Below are positions 44,004 through 52,504 of a DNA stretch of 64,000 bases, piece by piece. The DNA is from Novosphingobium pentaromativorans US6-1 (GTDB lineage: Bacteria > Pseudomonadota > Alphaproteobacteria > Sphingomonadales > Sphingomonadaceae), in contig NZ_CP009293.1 of NCBI RefSeq assembly GCF_000767465.1, positions 124,001 to 188,000 on the forward strand, given 5' to 3'. The notes under the pieces were generated by a model that saw nothing but the letters and a program-made list of their open reading frames with translations, was not told where the DNA came from and made no database searches. Position 1 is the first letter of the stretch; every line of letters starts with the position of its first letter. The translations under genes and the position numbers were made by a program.

Positions 44004-45362
44004 ATGCTGACTCTCACCTCACTTGGCGGCGCGGGGACCGTCACTGGTTCGAAGCATCTGCTCACTTGTGGCAACAAGCATATCCTCGTGGATTGCGGTC
44101 TGTTTCAGGGTCTGAAAAATCTGCGTGAACTCAACTGGCAGACGTTGCCGATCAAGCCGTCGAGCATTGATGCGGTCATTCTGACGCATGCCCATCTCGA
44201 TCACTCCGGGTATTTGCCAAAGCTTGTTCGGGACGGATTTCGGGGCCGCATCTATTCCACGGACGCCACGCGCGACGTGGCCGAACTGATCCTGAAAGAT
44301 AGCGGTTTTCTTAATGAGAAGGATGCCGACTTCGCCAATCGGCAGGGATTCACAAAGCACAAGCCTGCCCTCCCCCTTTACGGCGTGCAGGACGCGCAGC
44401 GGGCGATGGAGTTCTTCTCCACGGTCGATTTTGATGTCGAAACGGAAGTCGCTGAAGGTGCAGTCCTCAAATTCCGGCGTGCCGGCCATATACTCGGTGC
44501 GGCGGTCGCCGAGATCAGTTGGGGGGGACGCAACATCGTTTTTTCGGGCGATCTTGGACGCTATGGCGACCCTCTGATGCCCGATCCGGACAAAGGCATG
44601 GAAGCTGACCATGTGGTCATCGAGTCCACCTACGGCAATCGGAAGCATGACGCCGCTGATCCCACCGAAGTGCTCGGCACCATTATCAGCCGCACCGTAA
44701 AGCGCGGCGGCACGGTCGTGATCCCCGCCTTCGCGGTTGGGCGGGCGCAGGCGATCCTCTATCATCTGTGGCGGCTGCAAAGTTCAGGCAGGCTCACGCA
44801 TATCCCGATCTATCTGGACAGTCCCATGGCGATTTCCGCGACTGGGCTGCTGCATGCTCATCATGATGATCACCGGTTGTCGCCGGAAGAGTGCGATGCG
44901 ATTTGCGGCATCGCCACCTACACGCGGGAAGTGGAGGCATCCAAAGCGATCTCGGCCAGTTCCTGGCCCAAGGTCGTCATCTCGGCAAGCGGCATGGCGA
45001 GCGGTGGTCGCGTGCTTCACCATCTCAAGGCTTTTGCGCCTGATCCTAAGAACACAATTCTCTTTTCAGGCTTTCAGGCTGCCGGCACCCGCGGACGCAA
45101 GATGCTGCAGGGCGCGAGGGAAGTGAAGATTCACGGTCAGTGGATTCCTGTTCGGGCTGAGGTGGCGGATCTCTCCATGCTCTCCGCCCACGCCGACGCC
45201 GACGAATTGATGTTGTGGCTGCGGGGGTTTCGCAGGAAGCCCGATCGCGTTTTCATCGTTCACGGGGAGGACGATGCGTCGGAAGCGCTTCGCGTCCGAA
45301 TTGACCGGGAACTGGGATGGGACGCAACCGTGCCACGCCAAGGCCAGGCATTCGATCTTTGA
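44004..45362 (+). CDS. MBL-fold/beta-CASP RNase (CPSF/RNase J-like)
   Basis: 452 residues from ATG 44004 (AGGGG six bases upstream). Two-metal site THAHLDHSG near residues 60-68, His in AGHILGAAV, FSGDLG and IESTYGNR. The beta-CASP domain has AFAVGRAQ, ISASGMASGGRV and LSAHADADELM. This is the arrangement of RNA-processing nucleases of the CPSF-73/YSH1 type, which cut or degrade RNA using two zinc ions. It has no lesion, unlike its paralogue at 30935. Tightly placed between phosphoketolase (9 bases) and the nucleoside-phosphorylase gene (2 bases), so the operon joins RNA breakdown to nucleotide and pentose use. Confidence 0.87.
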   Translation: MLTLTSLGGAGTVTGSKHLLTCGNKHILVDCGLFQGLKNLRELNWQTLPIKPSSIDAVILTHAHLDHSGYLPKLVRDGFRGRIYSTDATRDVAELILKDSGFLNEKDADFANRQGFTKHKPALPLYGVQDAQRAMEFFSTVDFDVETEVAEGAVLKFRRAGHILGAAVAEISWGGRNIVFSGDLGRYGDPLMPDPDKGMEADHVVIESTYGNRKHDAADPTEVLGTIISRTVKRGGTVVIPAFAVGRAQAILYHLWRLQSSGRLTHIPIYLDSPMAISATGLLHAHHDDHRLSPEECDAICGIATYTREVEASKAISASSWPKVVISASGMASGGRVLHHLKAFAPDPKNTILFSGFQAAGTRGRKMLQGAREVKIHGQWIPVRAEVADLSMLSAHADADELMLWLRGFRRKPDRVFIVHGEDDASEALRVRIDRELGWDATVPRQGQAFDL

Positions 45363-45364
45363 TT

Positions 45365-46906
45365 GTGGCGGAGACAGTCATTCCTTCTCGGCCGGCGCGA
45401 CATCGCGTTCGTCGGTTACGCCTCCACAGTCAGCATCAGGCGATTGTCCTGATGCGCGCCGATTGCGATGTTTGCCGGGCGGAGGGTTTCGCTGCGCGAT
45501 CGCAGGTGGTTGTCAGGCACGGCCCATGTGAGGTCCAGGCGACGCTGTATCAGACAGAGGGCGACGACATATTGGCTCTCGACGAGATTGGGCTTTCGGA
45601 AACCGCCTGGAATCTGTTGGGCGTGGATGAGGGCGAGGAGGTCGAAATAGCGCATCCTACCGCGCTGGAATCGCTCGCACAGGTTCGCCGCCGTATCTAT
45701 GGTAACAGGCTTGATTTGACGGCATTCTCGCAGATTGTGGAGGATGTCGTCGCCGGGCGTTATACGGATGTCCATCTCGCCGCCTTTCTCACCGCCAGCG
45801 CTGCGCTGCCACTCGATGAGGAAGAAACAACAGGCTTGACCAGAGCCATGGTGAATGTGGGCGAGCAGTTGCGCTGGGACGCGCCGATCGTTCTTGACAA
45901 GCACTGCATCGGCGGTCTGCCGGGTAATCGCACAACGCCGATCGTGGTGGCGATCGTTGCCGCCAATGGTCTCGTCATGCCCAAGACCTCTTCGCGAGCC
46001 ATTACATCGCCGGCAGGGACTGCGGACATGATGGAAACCCTCGCGCCGGTCGAGCTTGATATTGATATGCTGCGACGGGTGGTCGCCGCCGAGGGCGGCT
46101 GCGTCGCTTGGGGCGGCGCCGTTGATTTAAGTCCGGCGGACGATATCTTCGTCCGCATCGAGCGGGAACTCGATGTCGATACCGAAGGACAACTGATCGC
46201 GTCCGTGCTCTCCAAGAAAATTTCGGCGGGTTCGACCCATGTCGTCATCGATATCCCGGTAGGGATGACGGCAAAGGTGCGCAGCGAAGAAGCAGGGACG
46301 CGGCTTGCCGATCGCATCAGTGGCGTCGCGGCGCGCTTCGGCCTTTCCGCGACGTGTTTCCTGTCCGATGGGTCACAGCCTGTTGGCCGTGGCATCGGGC
46401 CGGCGCTCGAGGCGTTCGATGTGCTTGCGGTCTTACAAAACGCCGGAAACGCGCCGGACGATCTGCGTCAACGCGCGGTGACTCTGGCGGGTGCGGCGCT
46501 GGAGATCGGCGGCAAGGCGGAGGCGGGGCAGGGTGGAGCGCTCGCCATGAAGACGCTCACCACTGGTCGCGCTTGGGACAAGTTTCAGGCGATATGCAAA
46601 GCGCAGGGAGGATTGCGCGTCCCGCCAAAGGCATCGCAGCGATATACGATTTCAGCGAAGCAGGCAGGACGGGTGACCCGCATTGATAACCGCAAGGTTT
46701 CGCGGCTCGCTAAGCTCGCGGGGGCACCTGCGAGCAAGGCAGCCGGCATTTCAATGGCTGTACGGCTTGGTGATGAGGTAGAGCGGGGCCAGCCTCTGCT
46801 TCATGTCCATGCTGCAACACGCGGCGAACTGGCCTATGCGCTGGATTACGCGAAACGGGCAGGGGATTTGATCCTCTTGGAGGCCAAAGACGAGACACAA
46901 CCATAA
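45365..46906 (+). CDS. AMP/thymidine phosphorylase family protein (archaeal DeoA-like)
   Basis: About 513 residues. KHCIGGLPGNRTTPIVVAIV and PKTSSRAITSPAGTADMM are signatures of the archaeal-type branch characterised as AMP phosphorylase, longer than bacterial thymidine phosphorylase (~440) because of an N-terminal domain (VLMRADCDVCRAEGF). The family cleaves nucleoside 5'-monophosphates or nucleosides with phosphate; AMP phosphorylase gives adenine and ribose 1,5-bisphosphate. The start is uncertain; GTG 45365, two bases after the upstream stop, fits best. It ends the operon prs-xfp-RNase-phosphorylase. No ribose-1,5-bisphosphate isomerase or RuBisCO is present in the window, so the product must enter metabolism in another way. 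Confidence 0.82.
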   Translation: MAETVIPSRPARHRVRRLRLHSQHQAIVLMRADCDVCRAEGFAARSQVVVRHGPCEVQATLYQTEGDDILALDEIGLSETAWNLLGVDEGEEVEIAHPTALESLAQVRRRIYGNRLDLTAFSQIVEDVVAGRYTDVHLAAFLTASAALPLDEEETTGLTRAMVNVGEQLRWDAPIVLDKHCIGGLPGNRTTPIVVAIVAANGLVMPKTSSRAITSPAGTADMMETLAPVELDIDMLRRVVAAEGGCVAWGGAVDLSPADDIFVRIERELDVDTEGQLIASVLSKKISAGSTHVVIDIPVGMTAKVRSEEAGTRLADRISGVAARFGLSATCFLSDGSQPVGRGIGPALEAFDVLAVLQNAGNAPDDLRQRAVTLAGAALEIGGKAEAGQGGALAMKTLTTGRAWDKFQAICKAQGGLRVPPKASQRYTISAKQAGRVTRIDNRKVSRLAKLAGAPASKAAGISMAVRLGDEVERGQPLLHVHAATRGELAYALDYAKRAGDLILLEAKDETQP

Positions 46907-47133
46907 TAATGGGTTTGTGGTCAAGGTGGTGCAGTTAAACGTAGCAGAGATTAGTGTTCACGAACTGTCCGGAGACATCGCCTCCAACCGATCGTTCGCA
47001 TCCGTCTGGCGCGCGGCAGCGATCATCAGGCGAAAATGATGATTGTCGCTCAGCGGAGCGCGCCGCCGGCGGCCGATGCGCAATCCTGTTTTCGTCGATA
47101 AAGGTCCATCTCGATTAAGTTCAGGCCCAGAGT

Positions 47134-47598
47134 TCAAATAAGACCGTGGCTTCCGGCTACCGCGCCGGCGACTGCGACGATGCTCGCTGCCAACAACATT
47201 TGATGCACGCGCTGCATTCGCACAAAATCCCTTGCGGGAGCGGGCGAGATTGCCATGCGGCGATGCAGAAACAATGGTTCAACGACGAACAGCATCACAG
47301 CGAAGATCGACCAAACCAGGACCATCACGTGCATCCACCAGAATGCCGGATTTAGAAAGCGGCCCCACATTTCCCCTTGCCAGGTCATCCAGAAACCGCT
47401 TGCGCCAGCCAGCAACACCCAGATGCGGGCCTGCGGCGCGAAGCGGCCTTCGATCCGGTGGAAGGCGGCCAGGCGTTCGTCGGGCGCGTGCAACGCGCGC
47501 ACGGACGGCATCACCACCAGTGTCACAAAGGCGACGCCGCCGATCCAGAGCAAGACGGCTACGACGTGGACAACGCGTGCGATGGTGATCTCGTCCAT
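47134..47598 (-). CDS. Four-helix membrane protein, CopD-like
   Basis: 154 residues from ATG 47598 (GAGG upstream); the frame stays open to 47853 but that part is antisense-like sequence inside hmp. Four predicted membrane helices near residues 5-28, 55-72, 85-110 and 130-150, with conserved-looking histidines (VVHVV, WWMHVMV, FLHRRM, VHQMLL). This resembles the CopD/DUF2269-type helical bundle, where His residues bind haem or copper; that is inference. It starts 10 bases after the hmp stop codon, so it is the last gene of the nitric-oxide operon. It may pass electrons or protect respiratory haem. Confidence 0.7.
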   Translation of the reverse strand: MDEITIARVVHVVAVLLWIGGVAFVTLVVMPSVRALHAPDERLAAFHRIEGRFAPQARIWVLLAGASGFWMTWQGEMWGRFLNPAFWWMHVMVLVWSIFAVMLFVVEPLFLHRRMAISPAPARDFVRMQRVHQMLLAASIVAVAGAVAGSHGLI

Positions 47599-47608
47599 GG
47601 CGCCTCTT

Positions 47609-48820
47609 TCAGGCCGCGAGCAGCTCGTCGGCGGGACCGAAGAACTCGTAATGGATACGGCTCGCTGGCACGCCGGCGAGCGAGAGCGCGGATACGGCGT
47701 GCCGCAGGAATGGACGAGGGCCGCAGATAAAATAGTCCGCCTCGGCCACCGGCGTGTTGGCGGTAAGCCAGTCGTCAGCGATGATCCCCGCATGATCATA
47801 GTCGCTACCCGCCACCTCACCGCGGCGCGGGGTTTGATGGAAGATGGTGGCACGCACCGATTTGCCCTGTATTACCAGATCACGGACCTGATCCCGCATT
47901 GCATGCGTCTCGCGATCATGTGTACCGTGGATGTAATGGATGGGCACGTCGGCACCGCCGGTGACAAGGGCTTCGAGCATCGCGATCATCGGGGTCAGGC
48001 CTACACCGCCCGAGAGCAGCACGACGGGACGCTCGGGATGGCCTTCGAGGAAGAATTCGCCGGCCGGGGCGGCGACTTTCAATATCGTGCCCGCCACCGC
48101 GTCATCGTGGAGCCATCTCGACGCGAGGCCATGCGGTTCGCGCTTGACTGAGATGCGATAGGTTTCGCCGTTGGACGCCGATGAGATCGAATAGTTGCGC
48201 TTGACCGGTGGATGACCAGGAATTTCGAACCAGAAGGTCAGGTATTGGCCGGGCTTATGTGACATAACCGGGCCGCCGTCGACGGGCCGCAGGGTGAAGG
48301 AACTGATGACGCTGCTTTCCCGAACAACTTCCTCAATGCGAAAATCGCGCCAACCGTTCCAGCCGCCGGTTGTGTCCTTCTGCTCGAGATAGATGCGTCC
48401 TTCGCGCGCGATCAGGATATTGGCGAGAAACCAATAGGCCTCGCCCCAGGCGGCAAGGATCTCGTCGGTCGCGACGTCACCCAGCACCGTCTTTATCGCG
48501 CCGAGCAGCGCTTCGGCGACGTGAGGATAATGTTCTGGCAGAATCTGGAGGCCAACATGCTTCTGCGCGATACGCTCCACCGCCGGAGCCAGCGCAGCCA
48601 GATTGTCGATGTTCGAGGCATAGGCAAGAATTGCACCGGTCAGCGCGCGCGGCTGCGACCCAGCGTCACCATGATGTGACTGGTTAAACAGATCGCGGAT
48701 GTCAGGGTTCTGAAACATGCGCGAATACATCTCATGCACAATGTCAAGACCATGGGTTTCGAGCGCGGGGAGAGTGGCTTTGACGAGCGCGATGGTTTGC
48801 TCGCTCAAGGGCTGCGACAT
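47609..48820 (-). CDS. hmp: Flavohaemoglobin, nitric oxide dioxygenase
   Basis: 403 residues. The globin domain (1-140) has the proximal His in AQKHVGLQI and the usual helix order. The ferredoxin-reductase part has the FAD motif RNYSISS and the NAD(P) motif SGGVGLTPM, and ends CGPRPF and YEFFGP. It converts NO + O2 to nitrate using NAD(P)H. ATG 48820 is preceded by CAGGAG. It is central to an operon with a truncated haemoglobin, a DUF1971 protein and a CopD-like protein. In many bacteria hmp is repressed by NsrR; here an nsrR gene is present but broken. Confidence 0.96.
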   Translation of the reverse strand: MSQPLSEQTIALVKATLPALETHGLDIVHEMYSRMFQNPDIRDLFNQSHHGDAGSQPRALTGAILAYASNIDNLAALAPAVERIAQKHVGLQILPEHYPHVAEALLGAIKTVLGDVATDEILAAWGEAYWFLANILIAREGRIYLEQKDTTGGWNGWRDFRIEEVVRESSVISSFTLRPVDGGPVMSHKPGQYLTFWFEIPGHPPVKRNYSISSASNGETYRISVKREPHGLASRWLHDDAVAGTILKVAAPAGEFFLEGHPERPVVLLSGGVGLTPMIAMLEALVTGGADVPIHYIHGTHDRETHAMRDQVRDLVIQGKSVRATIFHQTPRRGEVAGSDYDHAGIIADDWLTANTPVAEADYFICGPRPFLRHAVSALSLAGVPASRIHYEFFGPADELLAA

Positions 48821-48855
48821 GATAGTCTCCTGTTGGATATAGGCTTGTGAGTAGT

Positions 48856-49134
48856 TCAGGCGTCTGCAGGCGGTTGATCATAGAAATCGACCCGCATTTT
48901 CATGGCTCCGACCGGCGTCACGAAATGCGGCTGCTGCGGGCGGATGAGGCCGGGATTGTCCGGGGTGAGCACGATCTCGGATGGCGGATCGAGATAGGTG
49001 AGCCTGAGCTCACCCTCGATCACCCTGACTATCCCCCAGACCCCGGCCTTGGTGTCGTGGCGGTTGCGTAATGCAGCAGGCAGCGTGTCCTGATCGAACA
49101 CCGGAGTCGAGCGATAAGGGGATGGGGCCGTCAT
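48856..49134 (-). CDS. DUF1971 / YeaR-like small protein
   Basis: 92 residues from ATG 49134. TPVFDQDTLPAALRNRHDTK and KAGVWGIVRVIEGELRLTY, followed by PQQPHFVTPVGAMKMRVDFY, are the signature blocks of the DUF1971/YeaR (TehB-tail-like) cupin family. The Escherichia coli relative YeaR is induced by nitrate and NO under NsrR, which agrees with the operon here. The molecular role is unknown. The start codon follows the stop of the upstream 69-residue gene as TGAAATG, so translation is coupled. Confidence 0.8.
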   Translation of the reverse strand: MTAPSPYRSTPVFDQDTLPAALRNRHDTKAGVWGIVRVIEGELRLTYLDPPSEIVLTPDNPGLIRPQQPHFVTPVGAMKMRVDFYDQPPADA

Positions 49135-49135
49135 T

Positions 49136-49345
49136 TCAGGCGGCCATCCGGATGTCGTCGGCATGAGGCTGAGAAAGTGCAGCGCTACCGTTCGGCGCCG
49201 GGCCCGAACGTTCGCTGGCGAGGCCATGGCCGGTCGGCATGCCGACCATGCGAGGCACCGCGGCCACTGTCTTGAGCGCGTTGTGATTGCACAGATCGCG
49301 GGGCTGATGGAGGACGCGCAGGTTCACAAGGGAAATGTCTGTCAT
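49136..49345 (-). CDS. Unknown 69-residue protein in the nitric-oxide operon
   Basis: The start ATG (49345) overlaps the stop of the truncated-haemoglobin gene as ATGA, and its stop is one base before the start of the DUF1971 gene. Both junctions show a translationally coupled gene rather than a chance frame. The sequence has one Cys and four His (LHQPRDLCNHNALK in the first third, with GHG and PHADD later) and no membrane helix. I recognise no family. A metal- or haem-related role is only a guess from the His/Cys content and the context. Confidence 0.6.
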   Translation of the reverse strand: MTDISLVNLRVLHQPRDLCNHNALKTVAAVPRMVGMPTGHGLASERSGPAPNGSAALSQPHADDIRMAA

Positions 49346-49788
49346 GGCAGCACGCTCATATGATCAGGGGCCGTCGCGTCGGCGATGCGGCGTCCGGGCG
49401 GGGAAGCCGGCTGGTCGTCCAGCCGGAAAAACATGGCGAGTTGCAGGCTCTGGGCGATGCGGCCGGCGCGGTCCTGCAGGGCTTCGGCCGCGTCCGGCAC
49501 CATCAATTCGTTGGTGGTCTGCGCCCACAGCGCGAGCCAGCGGTCGAACAGCGCCGGCGTGATGTGATGCTTATGCTTCACATGGGCCGGCACCGGCTGC
49601 CCTTTGTAACGGCCGCTGGTTAGCATGACCGACGACCAAAAGGCGGCGAGCTTTTCCAGATGCTCGGGCCAGTCGGCAATCGCATCGTTGAAGATCGGAC
49701 CGAGCGCAGGATCCGTCCGGACACGCGCATAGAAGGCATCGACGAGCACCCCAAGCCCTTTATCGTCCAGTTCCAGCACGGTTGTCAC
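49342..49788 (-). CDS. Group 3 truncated haemoglobin
   Basis: 148 residues of the 2-over-2 globin fold. LVDAFYARVRTDPALGPIFN is the start of group 3 trHbs. The proximal His is in PVPAHVKHKHHITPALFDRWLALW, and AFWSSVMLTSGRYKGQP is the group 3 E-helix region. Such proteins bind O2 and NO under nitrosative or microaerobic stress; the Campylobacter homologue (Ctb) is NO-regulated. The start is GTG 49788 with GGGAG-like pairing. It is the first gene of the NO operon, with a palindromic NsrR-type site right upstream. Confidence 0.9.
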   Translation of the reverse strand: MTTVLELDDKGLGVLVDAFYARVRTDPALGPIFNDAIADWPEHLEKLAAFWSSVMLTSGRYKGQPVPAHVKHKHHITPALFDRWLALWAQTTNELMVPDAAEALQDRAGRIAQSLQLAMFFRLDDQPASPPGRRIADATAPDHMSVLP

Positions 49789-49800
49789 TCCCGAGTCGAA

Positions 49801-49823
49801 ATCATGTATTATTGATGCATCTA
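49801..49823. promoter_or_regulatory. nsrR operator: NsrR-type operator in the truncated-haemoglobin promoter
   Basis: ATGTAT, five bases, then ATGCATCT: the same half-site sequence and 11-base spacing as the E. coli NsrR consensus (ATGCAT-N5-ATGCAT). About 15 of 23 positions match, and the right half is perfect. It lies 13-35 bases before the first gene of the NO operon and 53 before the broken nsrR. Confidence 0.6.
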
Positions 49824-49875
49824 TATATCCGGACTAAAAACATGCAACAAAAATACCTCATTAATGGGTATCCGG

Positions 49876-50295
49876 ATGCGCCTCATGGCACACGGAGTAC
49901 GCCCTGCGCGTGTGCTCAACCTGGGACGCCCACCTGAGCAATTCTGCTCGATCGCGGAGATCGCCAAAGCCTTTGCGATTTCCCAGAAGCATCTGATGAA
50001 GGTCTTGAACGAGCTCGTGGATGGGGTCCTCTGGAGCGCGTCCGTGGCCGGAAAGGCGGCATCAAGCTTGCGCGTCCACCTGCCGATGTCAACTTCGCTG
50101 CGCTCGCCCCGCAAGCGAGGACGGGTTAGACCTGGCAGATTGCGGAAGCTGCGTTATCGCTCCGGCCCGCGGCCTCACCAGCGTGTTGGGCGAGGTTTCG
50201 CTGGCTTTCCTCACCGTGTTCAACGGTTATCGCAGGCCGATTTCCTCTCGCCAAAAGGGAATTTCAGCCACCCCTTGCACGGGATCGCGGCCTGA
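49876..50295 (+). pseudogene. nsrR: nsrR (Rrf2-family NO-sensing repressor), multiply frameshifted
   Basis: Pieces of NsrR appear in order but in different frames: WHTEYALRV (about 49890), then EQFCSIAEIAKAFAISQKHL MKV (the winged-helix recognition region), then LERVRGRKGGIKLARPP, then DLADCGSCVIAPARGL with AFLTVFNGY, then ADFLSPKGNF to the stop at 50295. At least four frame changes are needed. Of the three cysteines that bind the Fe-S cluster, two are visible (DCGSC) and the third position is Arg (PAR instead of PAC). The gene cannot give a working repressor. It is divergent from the NO operon, as usual for nsrR-hmp pairs. Confidence 0.85.
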
Positions 50296-50384
50296 TATCC
50301 CTGGTCAGGAGCGGTCGGCGTGTGCACCCATCTTAAGCTCTGAAACGTCTTCGGGCTAATGGATGACGTCTGGAACGCTGATTC

Positions 50385-51386
50385 TCAGGCTTGCATTATT
50401 CGATGCAGGCCTGTGGCGACACAGCGGGCAGGGTCGTCGGCAATCGTCACGTGCAGGCCGGTCTCCTCCCTGATCTTTCTCCGCAGGAGCGGCGTTACCG
50501 CGCTGCCACCGGTGAGCACGATGCCGCCGGTGTGGATGTCGCGGCTCAATTCGGGCGGGGTTATGTTCAGGATTTCGCGGATGACGTCGACAATGTGCAT
50601 GACGTGCTTTTCCACCACGCCATCAAGTTCGCGGAGCGGAAGGTCTAACGCCTCCGGGCGCTCTGAGGCGAGATTGCGGCCCTTGATCGTGATCGTACCT
50701 TCATCTTGGGAGGCCGCATCACGCTCTGCGCCATAATCCTGCTTGATTCGCTCAGCGGTCAACGCGCCCACCAGAAATTTGCGCCGGGCGTGCAGATAGT
50801 CCGTGATGGCCTGATCGAGCGATGTTCCGCCTATGCGTCTCGACCGTGTGAGACAGAGGGCGCCAAGAGAGATCACGGCAGCTTCGGTCGTTCCCGCGCC
50901 GCATTCGACGATCATCGTGCCGCAGGGTTTCTCTATTGGAAGCCCGGCACCCACCGCTGCGGCGTAAGGCTCGTTTATGAAGCGCACAGAGTTCAGGCCG
51001 GCTTCGCGGGCCGCAGTCATCAACGCGCTTCGTTCCGCTTGGGTCGCATCGGCGGGCACAGCGATCATGACGGAAGGTCCCCCAGCGCGTTGGCGGCCGA
51101 GCACCGAAAGGAGTGCGTAACGCAGCAGTTCGGTGGCGGCCTGGATATCCTGGAGAACGCCCCGGCGGAGCGGACGCTTGACTGTAAGGTTCGAGTGGGT
51201 GCGATCGACCATGGCCGCCGCAGCAGCCCCTGCCGCGACGAGATGGGGACTACTGTCGAAATCGGCGAAACAGCAAAGCGAAGGCTCTTCGAACACAATT
51301 CCATCATCGCGCCGGATAAGGCGCAAATTAGCGGTCCCGAAGTCGATCGCGAGTTCGGGCTGTCGACAGGAGAATAAGGATAGCAC
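50385..51386 (-). CDS. MreB-like bacterial actin
   Basis: About 333 residues from GTG 51386, where the actin fold begins (ELAIDFGTANLRL); the frame stays open to 51590 but the extra part is not MreB-like. Phosphate and adenosine motifs: IDFGTAN, VECGAGTTEAAVISLG and GIVLTGGSAVTPLL. It lacks the neighbours mreC, mreD and rodA, and several positions are unusual: DFGTANLR for DLGTANTL, and ECGAGTTE for DIGGGTTE. It is thus probably a second, divergent MreB paralogue. Housekeeping MreB forms membrane filaments that guide wall synthesis; the role of this copy is unknown. Confidence 0.82.
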   Translation of the reverse strand: MLSLFSCRQPELAIDFGTANLRLIRRDDGIVFEEPSLCCFADFDSSPHLVAAGAAAAAMVDRTHSNLTVKRPLRRGVLQDIQAATELLRYALLSVLGRQRAGGPSVMIAVPADATQAERSALMTAAREAGLNSVRFINEPYAAAVGAGLPIEKPCGTMIVECGAGTTEAAVISLGALCLTRSRRIGGTSLDQAITDYLHARRKFLVGALTAERIKQDYGAERDAASQDEGTITIKGRNLASERPEALDLPLRELDGVVEKHVMHIVDVIREILNITPPELSRDIHTGGIVLTGGSAVTPLLRRKIREETGLHVTIADDPARCVATGLHRIMQA

Positions 51387-51674
51387 AAAAGCGCCTGTAG
51401 CAAGTGGCAGTGGCCGTGTCGCGCCCCACGGTTGGCGATACGCCCGCAAGTGACTGGCCGGTCGCAGAATTTGACATCGACCGCCACCGGCACCATCATT
51501 CACATATGCAGACTCGCAGCCGTCCTTTGCGCTTCCGCCATCATGGGAAGCAGCTTCTCGCGGGCATCTAGCCCCGGGTCCGGCGCGCATAGGCCCTGGA
51601 CTCGGGGCTCACTCCTTACAACCACCGCCGCGTCCCCGGGGTACTGCGCGCCAAATTCTTTGAAGGACATTGTT

Positions 51675-52088
51675 ATGACGAGCAGCAGGGCGGCCAGGCG
51701 ACCGCCTATTCAGATGATCGACGAGGAAGCCGAAGCGCTCACGGGGCTTGCCATTGGAGTCGAGGGCCGCCTGCCTCAGGTCGCAGAACTGCTGCTTGAT
51801 GAGATTGGTCGGGCAAAAATCTGCAAGTCCGGTAGCATTGCAGCGGATATCGTCGTCATGAATTCAACGGTCGCGTTTCTGGACACGGCGAGCGGCAGAA
51901 CCTACGATTATCAGCTCGTTTATCCCAAAGATGCCAACATTTCGGCAGGCCGGATTTCAATTCTGACGCCGGTAGGAGCCGGGCTCATCGGCCTGAGCGA
52001 GGGGCAATCGATCCTGTGGCCGGATCGCAGCGGCAATGAGCGGACACTGACGATCGTCAAGGTCAGCCAGATACCTAGAGACGGGTGA
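51675..52088 (+). CDS. rnk: Rnk / GreA-type nucleoside diphosphate kinase regulator
   Basis: 137 residues from ATG 51675 (GAAGGA upstream). The N-terminal half is a short helical region, and the C-terminal half has the GreA/GreB-like FKBP fold, with DYQLVYPKDANISAGRISILTPVGAGLIGLSEGQSI. This is the composition of Rnk, which binds RNA polymerase near the secondary channel and affects nucleotide pools. It is divergent from the MreB-like gene across a 288-base region. The symbol is by family similarity only. Confidence 0.8.
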   Translation: MTSSRAARRPPIQMIDEEAEALTGLAIGVEGRLPQVAELLLDEIGRAKICKSGSIAADIVVMNSTVAFLDTASGRTYDYQLVYPKDANISAGRISILTPVGAGLIGLSEGQSILWPDRSGNERTLTIVKVSQIPRDG

Positions 52089-52504
52089 GGGGCATGCATC
52101 GAATGGCTGCCCAAAGATCGGCAGCCTCCGTCATCGAGCGCCCGGCTGACGAACGCGGCCGTGTCCCTCGCCGAGAGTCGCAAACGGTGTGCCGTCACCG
52201 TCGGCAGGCGGCCAAGCTCATCCAACGAGACCGCGCCTCCGCCACGACGAAGCCCTTGCTTCATGCTGGCGAGGATCACATTCTCTTCGCCGACCTCGGC
52301 ATACATATATCCCCCGGTCAGAACAGAAGATCGCCTGCGTCAGCGCCGAGCGAACAGGTCGCGCCGCGTCACACACCAGGCACCTGGCCGCTCAAGCGCT
52401 CGGAGATCCCGGCGGAGGACCGTGCTGCTGCCGCAATCGGCTATCTATCGCAATGCTGTGACGCGGGACGGTCCGCCTTTGGTGGACGAGCCGCTACCGG
52501 TGGA
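52089..52504. other. Gene-free region between rnk and the 166-aa gene
   Basis: 416 bases. Open frames exist on both strands (for example a minus-strand frame reaching 52306) but they run antisense into rnk or the next gene and resemble no family. No strong hairpin or repeat was noticed. Confidence 0.4.

Noticed and set aside
47599..47853. N-terminal extension of the CopD-like gene
   Set aside because: It lies antisense-in-frame within hmp sequence, is Ser/Arg/Pro-rich, and the ATG at 47598 with a ribosome binding site starts exactly at the first membrane helix.
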